Positions 25,995 through 33,357 of a DNA stretch of 41,971 nt are shown piece after piece (within the stretch, counting starts at the first letter, position 1; each line of letters opens with the position of its first letter). The position numbers were made by a program, and so were the translations under genes. Below the pieces are notes generated by a model. It made no database searches, was not told where the DNA came from, and was given only the letters and a program-made list of their open reading frames with translations. The stretch comes from Catenulispora rubra (GTDB taxonomy: Bacteria; Actinomycetota; Actinomycetes; Streptomycetales; Catenulisporaceae), in NCBI RefSeq assembly GCF_015356825.1, contig NZ_JAACYW010000076.1:1-41971 (forward strand), read 5' to 3'.

Positions 25995-27311
25995 CTATCG
26001 AGTCCCTTCTGCGGGGTCGGAGGGCGTGGCCGCGCGGTCGGCACCGTGGGCACCGTTCTGCCAGGCCGCGGCGACGCTGGGCCGCGGCTGCGTGGTGCTC
26101 AACACCGGAGGGAGGGGCTGGGTGTCGGTGGTGGCGCTGTGGCGCTTGCGGCGCGGGAGCCCGGTCTCGGTCAGCTCGACCTCCGTCACCGGCACTGACG
26201 CGGAGACCTGCGCCGGTACCGACGCCTGCGCCTGCGCCTGCGCCTGCGCGGGTTCGGGCGTCACGCCGTCCCCGACCGAGGTGTCCGCCGCGAGCAGCGC
26301 CTCGGGGATGAACAGCGCGGCACGCGTACCTCCGAAGGGACTGCTCGATCCGTCGATGGACGCCTGGAACCCGTAGCGCTTGCTCAGCGCGGCGACCGTC
26401 GGGAACCCGATCTTCGGATGCGGCCCGAACCGGTGCAGGTCCACGGGTTCCTGCCCGGACAGGATGCGCCGCGCGGAGTCCAACTGCTCGCTGTTCATGC
26501 CCACGCCGGCGTCGTCGACGATGACGGTCACGCCGTGGTGGCCCTCCTGGAACGTGACGTCGACGAAGGACCCGGGCGGCGAGTAGCGCGCGGCGTTGTC
26601 CAACAGCGTGGCGACGGCGTGCACCGCGGGCTCGACGGCCTGCCCGACCACCTGCCGGCTCAGCTCCCGCGGCCGGATCCGCTGGTAGTCCTGGATGCGG
26701 CCCATCGCCCCGCGCACCACGTCGGTCATCGACTGCGCCGGCCAGCGCCGCCCCGGGAGCCCGCCGCAGACCACGACGTAGGACTGCGCCTGCCGGATCA
26801 TCTGCTGAACGGTGTGGTCGATCAGGGTGAGGGTCTCGAACGTCTCGTCGCCGCGGTGCTGCCGCATGGCCTCGGCGACCACCTTGCTCAGGCTGGCCCC
26901 GAGGCTGACCACCGTCTCGGCGAAGGAGCGCACCGCTGACTCAGTGGTCTGCTGCGCCTCCTCCTCCACGCGCTGCCGCACGGCCCCGGCCACCTTGCCC
27001 TGCAACTCGCGCAGGCCGATGGTGTACCGCTGCGCCAGCACACCGGCGTTGCCGGCGAAGGCGGTGCCGTTGAGGGACGGCGCGACAGTGAAGGAGATCC
27101 GGGCCGCAGGCGCATCGCTGAGCACATCGGCCACCCCCGGCAGGCCGAGCGCGACGAGCTGCCCCACTGCGGCGTCCCGGGCGGCACAGGCTTCTTCGAG
27201 GCCTGCGACGCGGGCGCGCAGGCGCCGGGCGGTGGTGACCCAGTACACCGCCAGCACTATCGCGACGACGAGGGCGCCGGCCGTGCACCACAGGGCTATA
27301 TCAGCATTCAT
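25995..27311 (-). CDS. cvnA: Conservon histidine-kinase-like sensor CvnA
   Basis: 438 aa from the ATG at 27311 (MNADIALW), preceded by GAGAAG; an upstream TTG in frame is less likely. One membrane segment lies at ~7-25 (WCTAGALVVAIVLAVYWV) with no extracellular sensor domain, so any signal is probably sensed in the cytoplasm or membrane. A coiled linker leads to a HATPase_c domain: N-box TLLDNAARYSPPG and G1 VDDAGVGM. The phosphoacceptor His region is not canonical (IDHTVQQMIRQAQSYVVVCGG), as in other CvnA proteins. The C-terminal ~100 residues are low-complexity (AQAQAQAQAS from 6-bp repeats at ~26223-26250, then PPVLSTTQPRP). Confidence 0.9.
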   Translation of the reverse strand: MNADIALWCTAGALVVAIVLAVYWVTTARRLRARVAGLEEACAARDAAVGQLVALGLPGVADVLSDAPAARISFTVAPSLNGTAFAGNAGVLAQRYTIGLRELQGKVAGAVRQRVEEEAQQTTESAVRSFAETVVSLGASLSKVVAEAMRQHRGDETFETLTLIDHTVQQMIRQAQSYVVVCGGLPGRRWPAQSMTDVVRGAMGRIQDYQRIRPRELSRQVVGQAVEPAVHAVATLLDNAARYSPPGSFVDVTFQEGHHGVTVIVDDAGVGMNSEQLDSARRILSGQEPVDLHRFGPHPKIGFPTVAALSKRYGFQASIDGSSSPFGGTRAALFIPEALLAADTSVGDGVTPEPAQAQAQAQASVPAQVSASVPVTEVELTETGLPRRKRHSATTDTQPLPPVLSTTQPRPSVAAAWQNGAHGADRAATPSDPAEGTR

Positions 27312-27625
27312 CCGTCTTCTCAATCAGGTCTGCGCCGGGAACGAGCCCATGTCAGGCGTGATACTCAAGCCGGCTGTGGCCGGTAGGACACACGGAGCAT
27401 CTACGGTCCCTGACAGTACCGCAGTGCGTCCGGGAATCGGAGGCGGATGCGGGTTCGACTATTTGTTTCCGTTGCCGGCGTTGGGTTTCTCGGCGGAGGC
27501 GGTCTGCCCATCGGCTGCCCGTCCACCGTCCATCCACCGTCCATCCGCCGGGCGGGCGACGCGACACGGACGCCCCTGACAACCCCCGCAGGCAACAAGG
27601 CCCGCTTCCGAGGTACAACTCCGGT
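27312..27625. other. 314-bp divergent intergenic region between cvnA and an MFS gene
   Basis: No convincing coding frame. An 11-bp direct repeat CCACCGTCCAT lies at 27523-27533 and 27534-27544, and a small CCGGC-tgtg-GCCGG hairpin at 27370-27383. It must carry the conservon promoter (minus) and the exporter promoter (plus), but I cannot assign either with confidence. Confidence 0.45.
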
Positions 27626-29284
27626 GTGACGCAATCTGCCGACAACGCCCGGCGCCCGGCCGCCGCGGCGCCCTCGACCAGCCCCTGGGCCCCGATGCGC
27701 GACCGCATCTTCCGCATCCTGTGGCTGGCCCAGCTGGGCAGCAACGTCGGCTCGTGGATGCAGACGGTCGGAGCCCAGTGGCTGCTGGTCGAGCACAGCT
27801 CCTCCACCGCCCTGGTCGCGGCCGTGCAGACCGCCAGCCTGCTGCCGGTGATGCTGTTCTCGCTGCCGGCCGGCGTGATGGCCGACGTGCTGGACCGCCG
27901 CCGGCTGCTGATCTACCTGCAGCTCGTCATGGCCCTGGTGGCCGGGGCGCTGGCCTGGCTGACCGCGGCCGGCCTGACCACACCGGCCGTACTGCTGGCC
28001 CTGACGTTCCTGCTCGGCTGCGGCCAGGCCTTCGTCGGGCCGGCGTGGCAGGCGATCCAGCCGGAGCTGGTGCCGCGCGAGCAGATCCCGGCCGCGGCGA
28101 CGCTCGGCAGCCTCACCGTCAACCTGGCCCGGGCGGTCGGGCCGGCGATCGCCGGCTTCCTGGTCGCCGCCTCCGGGGCCTCGCTGGTCTTCGCGATCAA
28201 CGCCGTGTCGTTCCTGTTCGTCGTGCTGGCCGTGGCGGCCTGGCACCGCGGCCCGCAGCCCGGCGGCGAACACCCCGAGCGCGCGCTCGCCGCCCTGCGC
28301 GCCGGCAACCGCTACATGCGCAACGCGCCCTCGCCCCGGCGGATCCTGCTGCGCGCGGCGCTGTTCGTCATCCCCGGCAGCGCGTTGTGGGCGCTGCTGC
28401 CGGTGGTCGCCAGCTCCCGGCTCGCGCTCGGAGCCGGCGGCTACGGCGTGCTGCTGGCGGCGCTGGGCGTCGGGGCGGTGATCGGCGCGTTCACGCTGTC
28501 GTGGCTGAACAGCTTCCTGACCTCGAACCGGCTGCTGGCGGCATCAGCCCTCGTATTCGCCGCCGGCACGCTGGTCCTGGGCGAGACGACCAACAAAGCG
28601 GCGGTGGTCATCGCCATGGTGCCCACCGGCGTCGCCTGGCTGATCTCGCTGTCGACGCTGAACTCGGCCCTGCAACTGTCATTGCCGGCGTGGGTCCGGG
28701 CCCGGGCGCTGGCCGTGTACCTGCTGGTCTTCATGGGCGGCCAGGCGATCGGGTCCCTGGGCTGGGGCGCACTGGCCGCGCCGCTCGGCCTCACCACGGT
28801 CCTGGTGATCGCCGCGGCGCTGCTCGTGCTGGCGGCGATGAGCGTGCGCTGGCTGCCGCTGCACGCGCTGACCGGGAAGCTGGACCGCACCACGAACGCC
28901 AACTGGCCGGACCCGCACCTCGCCTTCGAACCCGACCTCGACAGCGGGCCGATCCTGGTGGTGAAGCGGTACCAGGTCGCGCCCGGCAACCAGGCGGCGT
29001 TCAAGGAGGCGATCGACTGGGTCGGGCTGTCCCGGCGGCGCACCGGCGCGACCCGCTGGGGCGTCTTCCGCGACGGCGACCAGCAGGACACGTTCGTCGA
29101 GGTCTTCGAGGTGGCCTCGTGGCAGGAACACCAGGACCAGCGCTCGATCCGGCTCACCGGCGCCGACTCCGAGTTCGAACAGCGAGCCAACGACCTGTCC
29201 TCACCGCCGCCGACGGTCGAGCACCTGCTGCCGCCGCAGTGGCGGGACGAGCCGGAGCAGCGGCAGGACGGACAGCAGGAGTAG
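27626..29284 (+). CDS. MFS exporter with C-terminal monooxygenase-like (ABM) domain
   Basis: 552 aa. Start GTG at 27626 with CGAGG 11 bp upstream. Residues ~25-420 form an MFS_3 (enterobactin-exporter/DUF894-type) transporter with about 12 helices: it opens RIFRILWLAQLGSNVGSWMQTVGAQWLL and has the loop motif GVMADVLDRRRLL between helices 2 and 3. From ~445 a soluble domain follows (PILVVKRYQVAPGNQAAFKEAIDWVG ... RTGATRWGVFRD ... FVEVFEVASWQEHQDQ), a ferredoxin-like dimeric alpha-beta barrel related to antibiotic-biosynthesis monooxygenases. That pairing recurs in DUF894 proteins. The probable role is export of a small molecule such as a siderophore or drug. It is convergent with the GNAT gene. 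Confidence 0.85.
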   Translation: MTQSADNARRPAAAAPSTSPWAPMRDRIFRILWLAQLGSNVGSWMQTVGAQWLLVEHSSSTALVAAVQTASLLPVMLFSLPAGVMADVLDRRRLLIYLQLVMALVAGALAWLTAAGLTTPAVLLALTFLLGCGQAFVGPAWQAIQPELVPREQIPAAATLGSLTVNLARAVGPAIAGFLVAASGASLVFAINAVSFLFVVLAVAAWHRGPQPGGEHPERALAALRAGNRYMRNAPSPRRILLRAALFVIPGSALWALLPVVASSRLALGAGGYGVLLAALGVGAVIGAFTLSWLNSFLTSNRLLAASALVFAAGTLVLGETTNKAAVVIAMVPTGVAWLISLSTLNSALQLSLPAWVRARALAVYLLVFMGGQAIGSLGWGALAAPLGLTTVLVIAAALLVLAAMSVRWLPLHALTGKLDRTTNANWPDPHLAFEPDLDSGPILVVKRYQVAPGNQAAFKEAIDWVGLSRRRTGATRWGVFRDGDQQDTFVEVFEVASWQEHQDQRSIRLTGADSEFEQRANDLSSPPPTVEHLLPPQWRDEPEQRQDGQQE

Positions 29285-29301
29285 CGCGATCGAGGCGCGC
29301 T
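29283..29301. terminator. Short hairpin between convergent MFS and GNAT genes
   Basis: AGCGCG (29283-29288) pairs with CGCGCT (29296-29301) around a 7-base loop; it begins within the exporter stop codon. The stem is short, so termination is tentative. Confidence 0.35.
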
Positions 29302-29315
29302 GAAATCCCGACGGC

Positions 29316-29882
29316 TCAGGCCGCCAGATCCTTGATGAGCACTTCAAATTCGAGATCGTCTCGACGTGGCTTCCCGAATCGCTCGTCGCCGTAAGGGAAC
29401 GGCTTCATCTCGCCGGTGCGCCGGTACCCGCGGCGGACATAGAAGTCGATCAGGTCGGTGCGCTGCCGGAGGACGGTCATGTGCATCGCAGTCATGCCGA
29501 ACTCGTCGCGCGCCAGCTGTTCGGCCACCGTGAGCACGCGCTTGCCGAGGCCGCCGCCCTGCGACTTCGGGCTGACGGCGAACATGCCGAAGTAGGCGTG
29601 GGTCTCCCGGTGCTGCACCAGGCAGCACGCGACCAGGTCCGCGCCGGACTCGACGACCATCATGCGGCTGGCCTGGTCGATCACCGTGGCGGTGACGTCG
29701 GCCTCGTCGGTGCGCTGGCCGTCGAGGAGGTCCGCCTCGGAGGTCCATCCCGTGCGGCTGGAGTCGCCGCGGTAGGCGGATTCGATCAGGGCGACGATGC
29801 GGGGCACGTCGTCGACCGTCGCCATGCGGATGTCCGGCTCGGGGGCGCCGGCGGGTCGCTCAATGTCGCTCACCTGAGACAT
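29316..29882 (-). CDS. GNAT-family N-acetyltransferase
   Basis: 188 aa. The GNAT fold opens with IRMATVDDVPRIVALIESAYRG; the acetyl-CoA pyrophosphate loop is the Q/RxxGxG/A-type SQGGGLGKRVLTVAE; the closing YVRRGYRRTGE is the usual beta6-beta7 block. The insert WTSEADLLDGQRTD is seen in many actinobacterial members annotated only as N-acetyltransferase. It lies 27 bp downstream of the MarR gene on the same strand and is probably co-transcribed with it. Acceptor substrate unknown. Confidence 0.85.
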   Translation of the reverse strand: MSQVSDIERPAGAPEPDIRMATVDDVPRIVALIESAYRGDSSRTGWTSEADLLDGQRTDEADVTATVIDQASRMMVVESGADLVACCLVQHRETHAYFGMFAVSPKSQGGGLGKRVLTVAEQLARDEFGMTAMHMTVLRQRTDLIDFYVRRGYRRTGEMKPFPYGDERFGKPRRDDLEFEVLIKDLAA

Positions 29883-29909
29883 CCTGCCCTAACCGGGTGC
29901 GTTGTCCGC

Positions 29910-30350
29910 TCAGCCGTCCGCGATGTGTTCCATCAGCGCCGCGGCCAGCCGCAACACCTGGCGCTCGGTCTCGGTCAGGCCGCCGAGGGCATCGGCTAGC
30001 CAGGCGTCGCGTTCGGCGACGTCGCGCTCCAGCTCGCGGCTGCCGGCGTCGGTAAGCGTGATAATCGACTGCCGGCGGTCCCCGGCATCGGCGGAGCGGA
30101 CGATGAGGCCGTCGCGCTCCAGGTCGGCGAAGACCCGGGTGAGGGACTGCGGCTGCTGGCGGTCGACGGCCGCGACCTCGCCGGGGGTGGAGGGTCCGTG
30201 GCGTTTCAGGTGGCTGAGGACGCTGATCTTGTTGGTGCTCAGGGCCCCGGCCGAGCGGCTGGAGCGCAGGCGGCGGGCCAGGCGGATGGCGCCTTGGCGG
30301 ATGGCCGTGGCGGTTTCCAGGTGGTCCGGTGGGGTCTCGGCGTTTGTCAC
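29910..30350 (-). CDS. MarR-family transcriptional regulator
   Basis: 146 aa from a GTG at 30350. Winged helix: LSTNKISVLSHLKRHGPSTPGEVAAVDRQQPQSLTRVFADLERDGLIVRSADAGDRRQSIITLTDAG, with the typical DxR wing. It is divergent from the FUSC-type exporter, the standard layout of a MarR repressor of an efflux gene, and probably binds the related motifs at 30360-30374 and 30430-30448. The exporter family suggests aromatic acids or similar weak acids as inducers. Confidence 0.88.
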   Translation of the reverse strand: MTNAETPPDHLETATAIRQGAIRLARRLRSSRSAGALSTNKISVLSHLKRHGPSTPGEVAAVDRQQPQSLTRVFADLERDGLIVRSADAGDRRQSIITLTDAGSRELERDVAERDAWLADALGGLTETERQVLRLAAALMEHIADG

Positions 30351-30359
30351 ATTGGTACG

Positions 30360-30448
30360 CTATCACTTACTATCGAGCTAACGCCTCTTGTGGCTCATCT
30401 GCTCTGACGTGCATGATTCTCGCTCAAGGTAGTAAACAGTGAGTACTA
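30360..30448. promoter_or_regulatory. Two facing TAGTAA-type motifs between marR and the exporter (candidate operators)
   Basis: Minus strand: GATAGTAAGTGATAG at 30374-30360, just upstream of the marR GTG. Plus strand: TAGTAAACAGTGAGTACTA at 30430-30448, an imperfect dyad (TAGTA..CA.TG..TACTA) that overlaps the exporter GTG at 30439. Both carry TAGTAA followed by GTGA. A possible exporter promoter is TTGTGG (30388-30393), 18 bp, CATGAT (30412-30417). Confidence 0.5.
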
Positions 30449-32214
30449 ATCTGATAGCCATCGGGCCACGCCGGAGCCGGTCGGTATGGCGGCCTGCGGC
30501 TTTGCGCGCCGCGGCGGTCGCGATGGCGGCGGTGCTGTGTGCGTTCGGCTCGGCGATCTGGATCGAGCATCGTGCGCATCTGCACGTCGATATCGTGATC
30601 GCGGCTGTGGCGATGACGATGACCTTGGGGCGGGTTCAGCTCGGCGTTGCTCATCGGGACCGGCTGATCGGTACGGCAGTGGTCGCGGTCGCGGCGGCGA
30701 GTGCTTCGGAAGTCAGTTCTCTGCTACTGCGGTATCCGTTCTTCGGGGATGCGGCGTTCACCGCGGCGATGGCCGGCGTGATCTGGATCCGGCGGTTCGG
30801 GCCGCGGGCGACCAAGGCGGGGACGGTGGTGGTGGTTCCGTTCATCACGCTGCTGGTCACGCACGCCGAGGGGGTTCCGGCGCACGCTGCGAGTTATGAC
30901 TTGTGGTGCGCGCTGATCGCGGTGGTCGCGGCGTTCTGGGTGGCGGTGTTTCAGCTTGGCGGCGCGGCTTTGGGGTTTCGTGAGCAGCGCGTTCGGACGG
31001 TGCCTCTCGCCCCTGCGTCTACTCCCTCTGCTCCGTCTACTCCGTCTACTCCGTCTACTCCGTCTGCTCTGTCCAGGGCCGCTCGCATTCCGGCCAGTAC
31101 GCGTATGGCCTGCCAGATGGCGGTCGCCCTCGGCGCCGCTTTCGTCGTCGGCCACAGTGTTTTCCACGATCACTGGCCGTGGGCGGTGCTCACCGCGTTC
31201 ATCGTCTGCAGCGGCTCGCGGGGGCGTGGCGACGTGCTGCACAAGGGCGTGTTGCGTGCGGCGGGGGCGGCTGTCGGGACGGTGGTCGCCACCACGATCG
31301 CCGGGGCGTTTCCGGCTGGGGATCGCTGGTCAGTGGTGATCATCTTCGTGGTGCTGGGCCTGGCGAGCTGGCTACGTGAGATCAGCTACGCGTTCTGGGC
31401 CGGGAGCGTGACGGCGGCGTTGTCGTTGCTGTACGGGTACTTCGGGCAGAGCGCGCCGTCGCTGCTGGAGACGCGGTTGGAGGCGATCGTCGTCGGCGCG
31501 GCGATCGGTATCACAGCCTCCTGGTTCCTGTTGCCGGTGCGCACCGAGAGCGTGCTCAAGCGCCGGCTGGCCGACGCGCTCGCGGCGCTGAGCGCCTTCC
31601 TCGGCGCGCCGATGGGCGACGCGGGCGAGGTGCGGCGGCGCCGGGGGGACTTCCAGCACGCGGTCACGCAGTTGGAGCAGATCGCGAAGCCGTTGCGCGC
31701 GCAGCGGATGCTGTCCGGCGCGTCCGACCGGGCCGACGCCGTCGACCTGCTGCACGGCTGCGTCGAGCCGGTCGGGACGCTCGCCGGGGTGTTCGCCGGC
31801 ACTGGCACCAGCACTGGCCCTGGCACCCGCCCCGACGCCGTACCGGAGTGGGACCCGCTGCGCCGCGCCGTCGCGGCGAACGTCGGCGCGATCCGCCGGG
31901 CCCTCGGCGGCAAGCCCGGCGCACCGTTCCGGAGGATCGGGCCTCAGGGCCACTCGACGGCGGCCTCGGCCCTCATCGCATTGGACGCGGCCCTCGCCGG
32001 GCTCGCCAAGTCGGCACTCCTGACCTGGCAGCCCCCTGATTCACCGCCCGAAGAGCGGCACGCCCCGGTCAGCGACATCCAGGTCAGCCGGTCAGTTCCC
32101 CCACCCGGTGTCCGCGTCCCGAAGCGCACCGACGATCGAGCGGCCGAAGGACCGCACGGCGGCACCTCCGTCGTACCGGACACCGAGGACGCCTCGGGCT
32201 GCCCGCGTGGTTGA
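30439..32214 (+). CDS. FUSC-family (aromatic acid/fusaric acid type) exporter
   Basis: 591 aa, GTG start with AAGG upstream. Two membrane blocks of about six helices each: ~20-175 (LRAAAVAMAAVLCAFGSAIW ... LWCALIAVVAAFWVAVFQLGG) and ~225-372 (MAVALGAAFVVGHSVFHDHWPWAVLTAFIV ... AIVVGAAIGITASWFLLPVRTES). The second block has the FUSC_2 look (WPWAVLTAFIVCSGSRGRGDVLHKGVLRAAGAAVGTV). They are joined by a cytoplasmic linker with TPS repeats from 9-bp units at ~31018-31070. The C-terminal ~220 residues are soluble. The likely role is efflux of weak aromatic acids, under the divergent MarR. Confidence 0.82.
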   Translation: MSTNLIAIGPRRSRSVWRPAALRAAAVAMAAVLCAFGSAIWIEHRAHLHVDIVIAAVAMTMTLGRVQLGVAHRDRLIGTAVVAVAAASASEVSSLLLRYPFFGDAAFTAAMAGVIWIRRFGPRATKAGTVVVVPFITLLVTHAEGVPAHAASYDLWCALIAVVAAFWVAVFQLGGAALGFREQRVRTVPLAPASTPSAPSTPSTPSTPSALSRAARIPASTRMACQMAVALGAAFVVGHSVFHDHWPWAVLTAFIVCSGSRGRGDVLHKGVLRAAGAAVGTVVATTIAGAFPAGDRWSVVIIFVVLGLASWLREISYAFWAGSVTAALSLLYGYFGQSAPSLLETRLEAIVVGAAIGITASWFLLPVRTESVLKRRLADALAALSAFLGAPMGDAGEVRRRRGDFQHAVTQLEQIAKPLRAQRMLSGASDRADAVDLLHGCVEPVGTLAGVFAGTGTSTGPGTRPDAVPEWDPLRRAVAANVGAIRRALGGKPGAPFRRIGPQGHSTAASALIALDAALAGLAKSALLTWQPPDSPPEERHAPVSDIQVSRSVPPPGVRVPKRTDDRAAEGPHGGTSVVPDTEDASGCPRG

Positions 32215-32252
32215 TGGCATGGCGGATCTCCCCTTCAGGGTGGATGGGAGTG

Positions 32253-32270
32253 ACGGCGGCCCGACGCCGT
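32253..32270 (+). terminator. Hairpin downstream of the FUSC exporter
   Basis: ACGGCG (32253-32258) pairs with CGCCGT (32265-32270) over a 6-base loop, followed by tggcactgtttactg. It lies ~40 bp after the exporter stop. Confidence 0.35.
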
Positions 32271-32320
32271 TGGCACTGTTTACTGCCCGGTAACCAGGCT
32301 CGCACCGGGGCCTCTAAGAG

Positions 32321-32340
32321 CCCTAACACCGCCCTAACAT
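32321..32340. promoter_or_regulatory. 11-bp-period direct repeat CCCTAACA upstream of the gene at 32415
   Basis: CCCTAACA occurs at 32321-32328 and 32332-32339, a period of 11 bp, about 75-95 bp before the GTG. Helically phased direct repeats of this type are used by PhoP-like and SARP (OmpR-fold) activators. A related pair (TAACACG) occurs at 40877-40894. Confidence 0.4.
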
Positions 32341-32414
32341 CAGCGGGCGGAAAGGCTGCGGCCGGGCGGATCGGGCGCTGCGAGCCTCACCGGACCGCCC
32401 GCTAGGCTGGTCGG

Positions 32415-33251
32415 GTGACGGCATCGAGCCAGCAGAGTCCCGAACTGACCGTGGAGTCCCAAAGCGAACAGGCCATCGGCACTGTCCGCGGCCAGGCTCG
32501 TATCCTCGTCCGGCCCGGGGAACACGAAGCCGCTACGACCTTGCGGCTGCGCCGCTACCTGCCGCGATTGAGTCTGCTGCGCTACCGCGACCTTGCGCAG
32601 GACGGCTCAGCGCTGGGACCGGAGCGCGACGCGGCGACGCTGCCGAACGACGATCCCCGCATCACCGAGTGCGTGGTCGACGTGCCGCCCGGAGCCGCGA
32701 CTCGCGAGTACCGCCTGGAGTGGGAGCTCAACCCGGACGACCACCCGGCGATCGGCGTGAGCGGCGAGGAGCTGCTGTTGTTCCGCGCCTACCTGGTGGA
32801 TCGCGGTGAGGATGGCGCGGATGGCGCGGAGGAGATCCGGGAGCAGCGACTCATCCGCATCCGGTGGGCGCCGCCGTCCGACGCTTTTGACCGCTGGTGC
32901 ACAAGCGCAAGTACTCCAGAGCCACTGCGGGAAGCGTTGCAGGCGCTATTGCTGGCGGAAGTCCAAACCCCCCGCATCTGCGAGTTGTGCCACGCGCGCG
33001 ACGACCTCGACCTGCTCTTGGCACAGGACAGGGTGTGGGAATGCTCCGCCGAGCCGGAACTGGAGGAGATCCGGCGCCTGTTCGTACTCCGCGAACTGAC
33101 AGGGCACTCCATGAGAACCTTCGCCGGGACGCTCCGAACAAAGCACCACCACGAAGACCTCAGCGCGCAACTCGCCGCGGCCCGCGAGCGCCAGAAGGCG
33201 CGGCTGATCGCCTACGCACCATCCGGGACCGAGGAACTCCCCGCGGGCTAG
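32415..33251 (+). CDS. Hypothetical protein with a Cys motif
   Basis: 278 aa, GTG start; family not recognised. The N-terminal half is beta-rich (GTVRGQARILVRPGEHEAATTLRLRRYLP, then RITECVVDVPPGAATREYRLEWELNP). The C-terminal half is helical, with CELCHARDDLDLLLAQDRVWEC at ~191-212, three Cys that could hold a metal, and then a charged helix (LSAQLAAARERQKARL). No signal or membrane segment, so cytoplasmic. It is flanked by a FUSC exporter upstream and a convergent surface-protein gene, neither of which hints at function. The 11-bp-period repeat upstream suggests it has its own regulated promoter. Confidence 0.65.
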   Translation: MTASSQQSPELTVESQSEQAIGTVRGQARILVRPGEHEAATTLRLRRYLPRLSLLRYRDLAQDGSALGPERDAATLPNDDPRITECVVDVPPGAATREYRLEWELNPDDHPAIGVSGEELLLFRAYLVDRGEDGADGAEEIREQRLIRIRWAPPSDAFDRWCTSASTPEPLREALQALLLAEVQTPRICELCHARDDLDLLLAQDRVWECSAEPELEEIRRLFVLRELTGHSMRTFAGTLRTKHHHEDLSAQLAAARERQKARLIAYAPSGTEELPAG

Positions 33252-33333
33252 CCGGAGAGCCGGGCGAGGTCCTCGGCGACGTCAAGGCCCTGCGGCTGGG
33301 AGCCGGCAAGCTGCTGGCCCCTCGCTGCATGGA

Positions 33334-33357
33334 CCTCAGCCTCAGCCTCAGCCTCAG
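33334..33357. repeat. Four CCTCAG units spanning a stop codon
   Basis: CCTCAG is repeated four times exactly. The TGA stop of the minus-strand surface-protein gene (33354-33356) is the first unit in its own direction (CTGAGG), so each later unit repeats the stop triplet. Confidence 0.8.
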
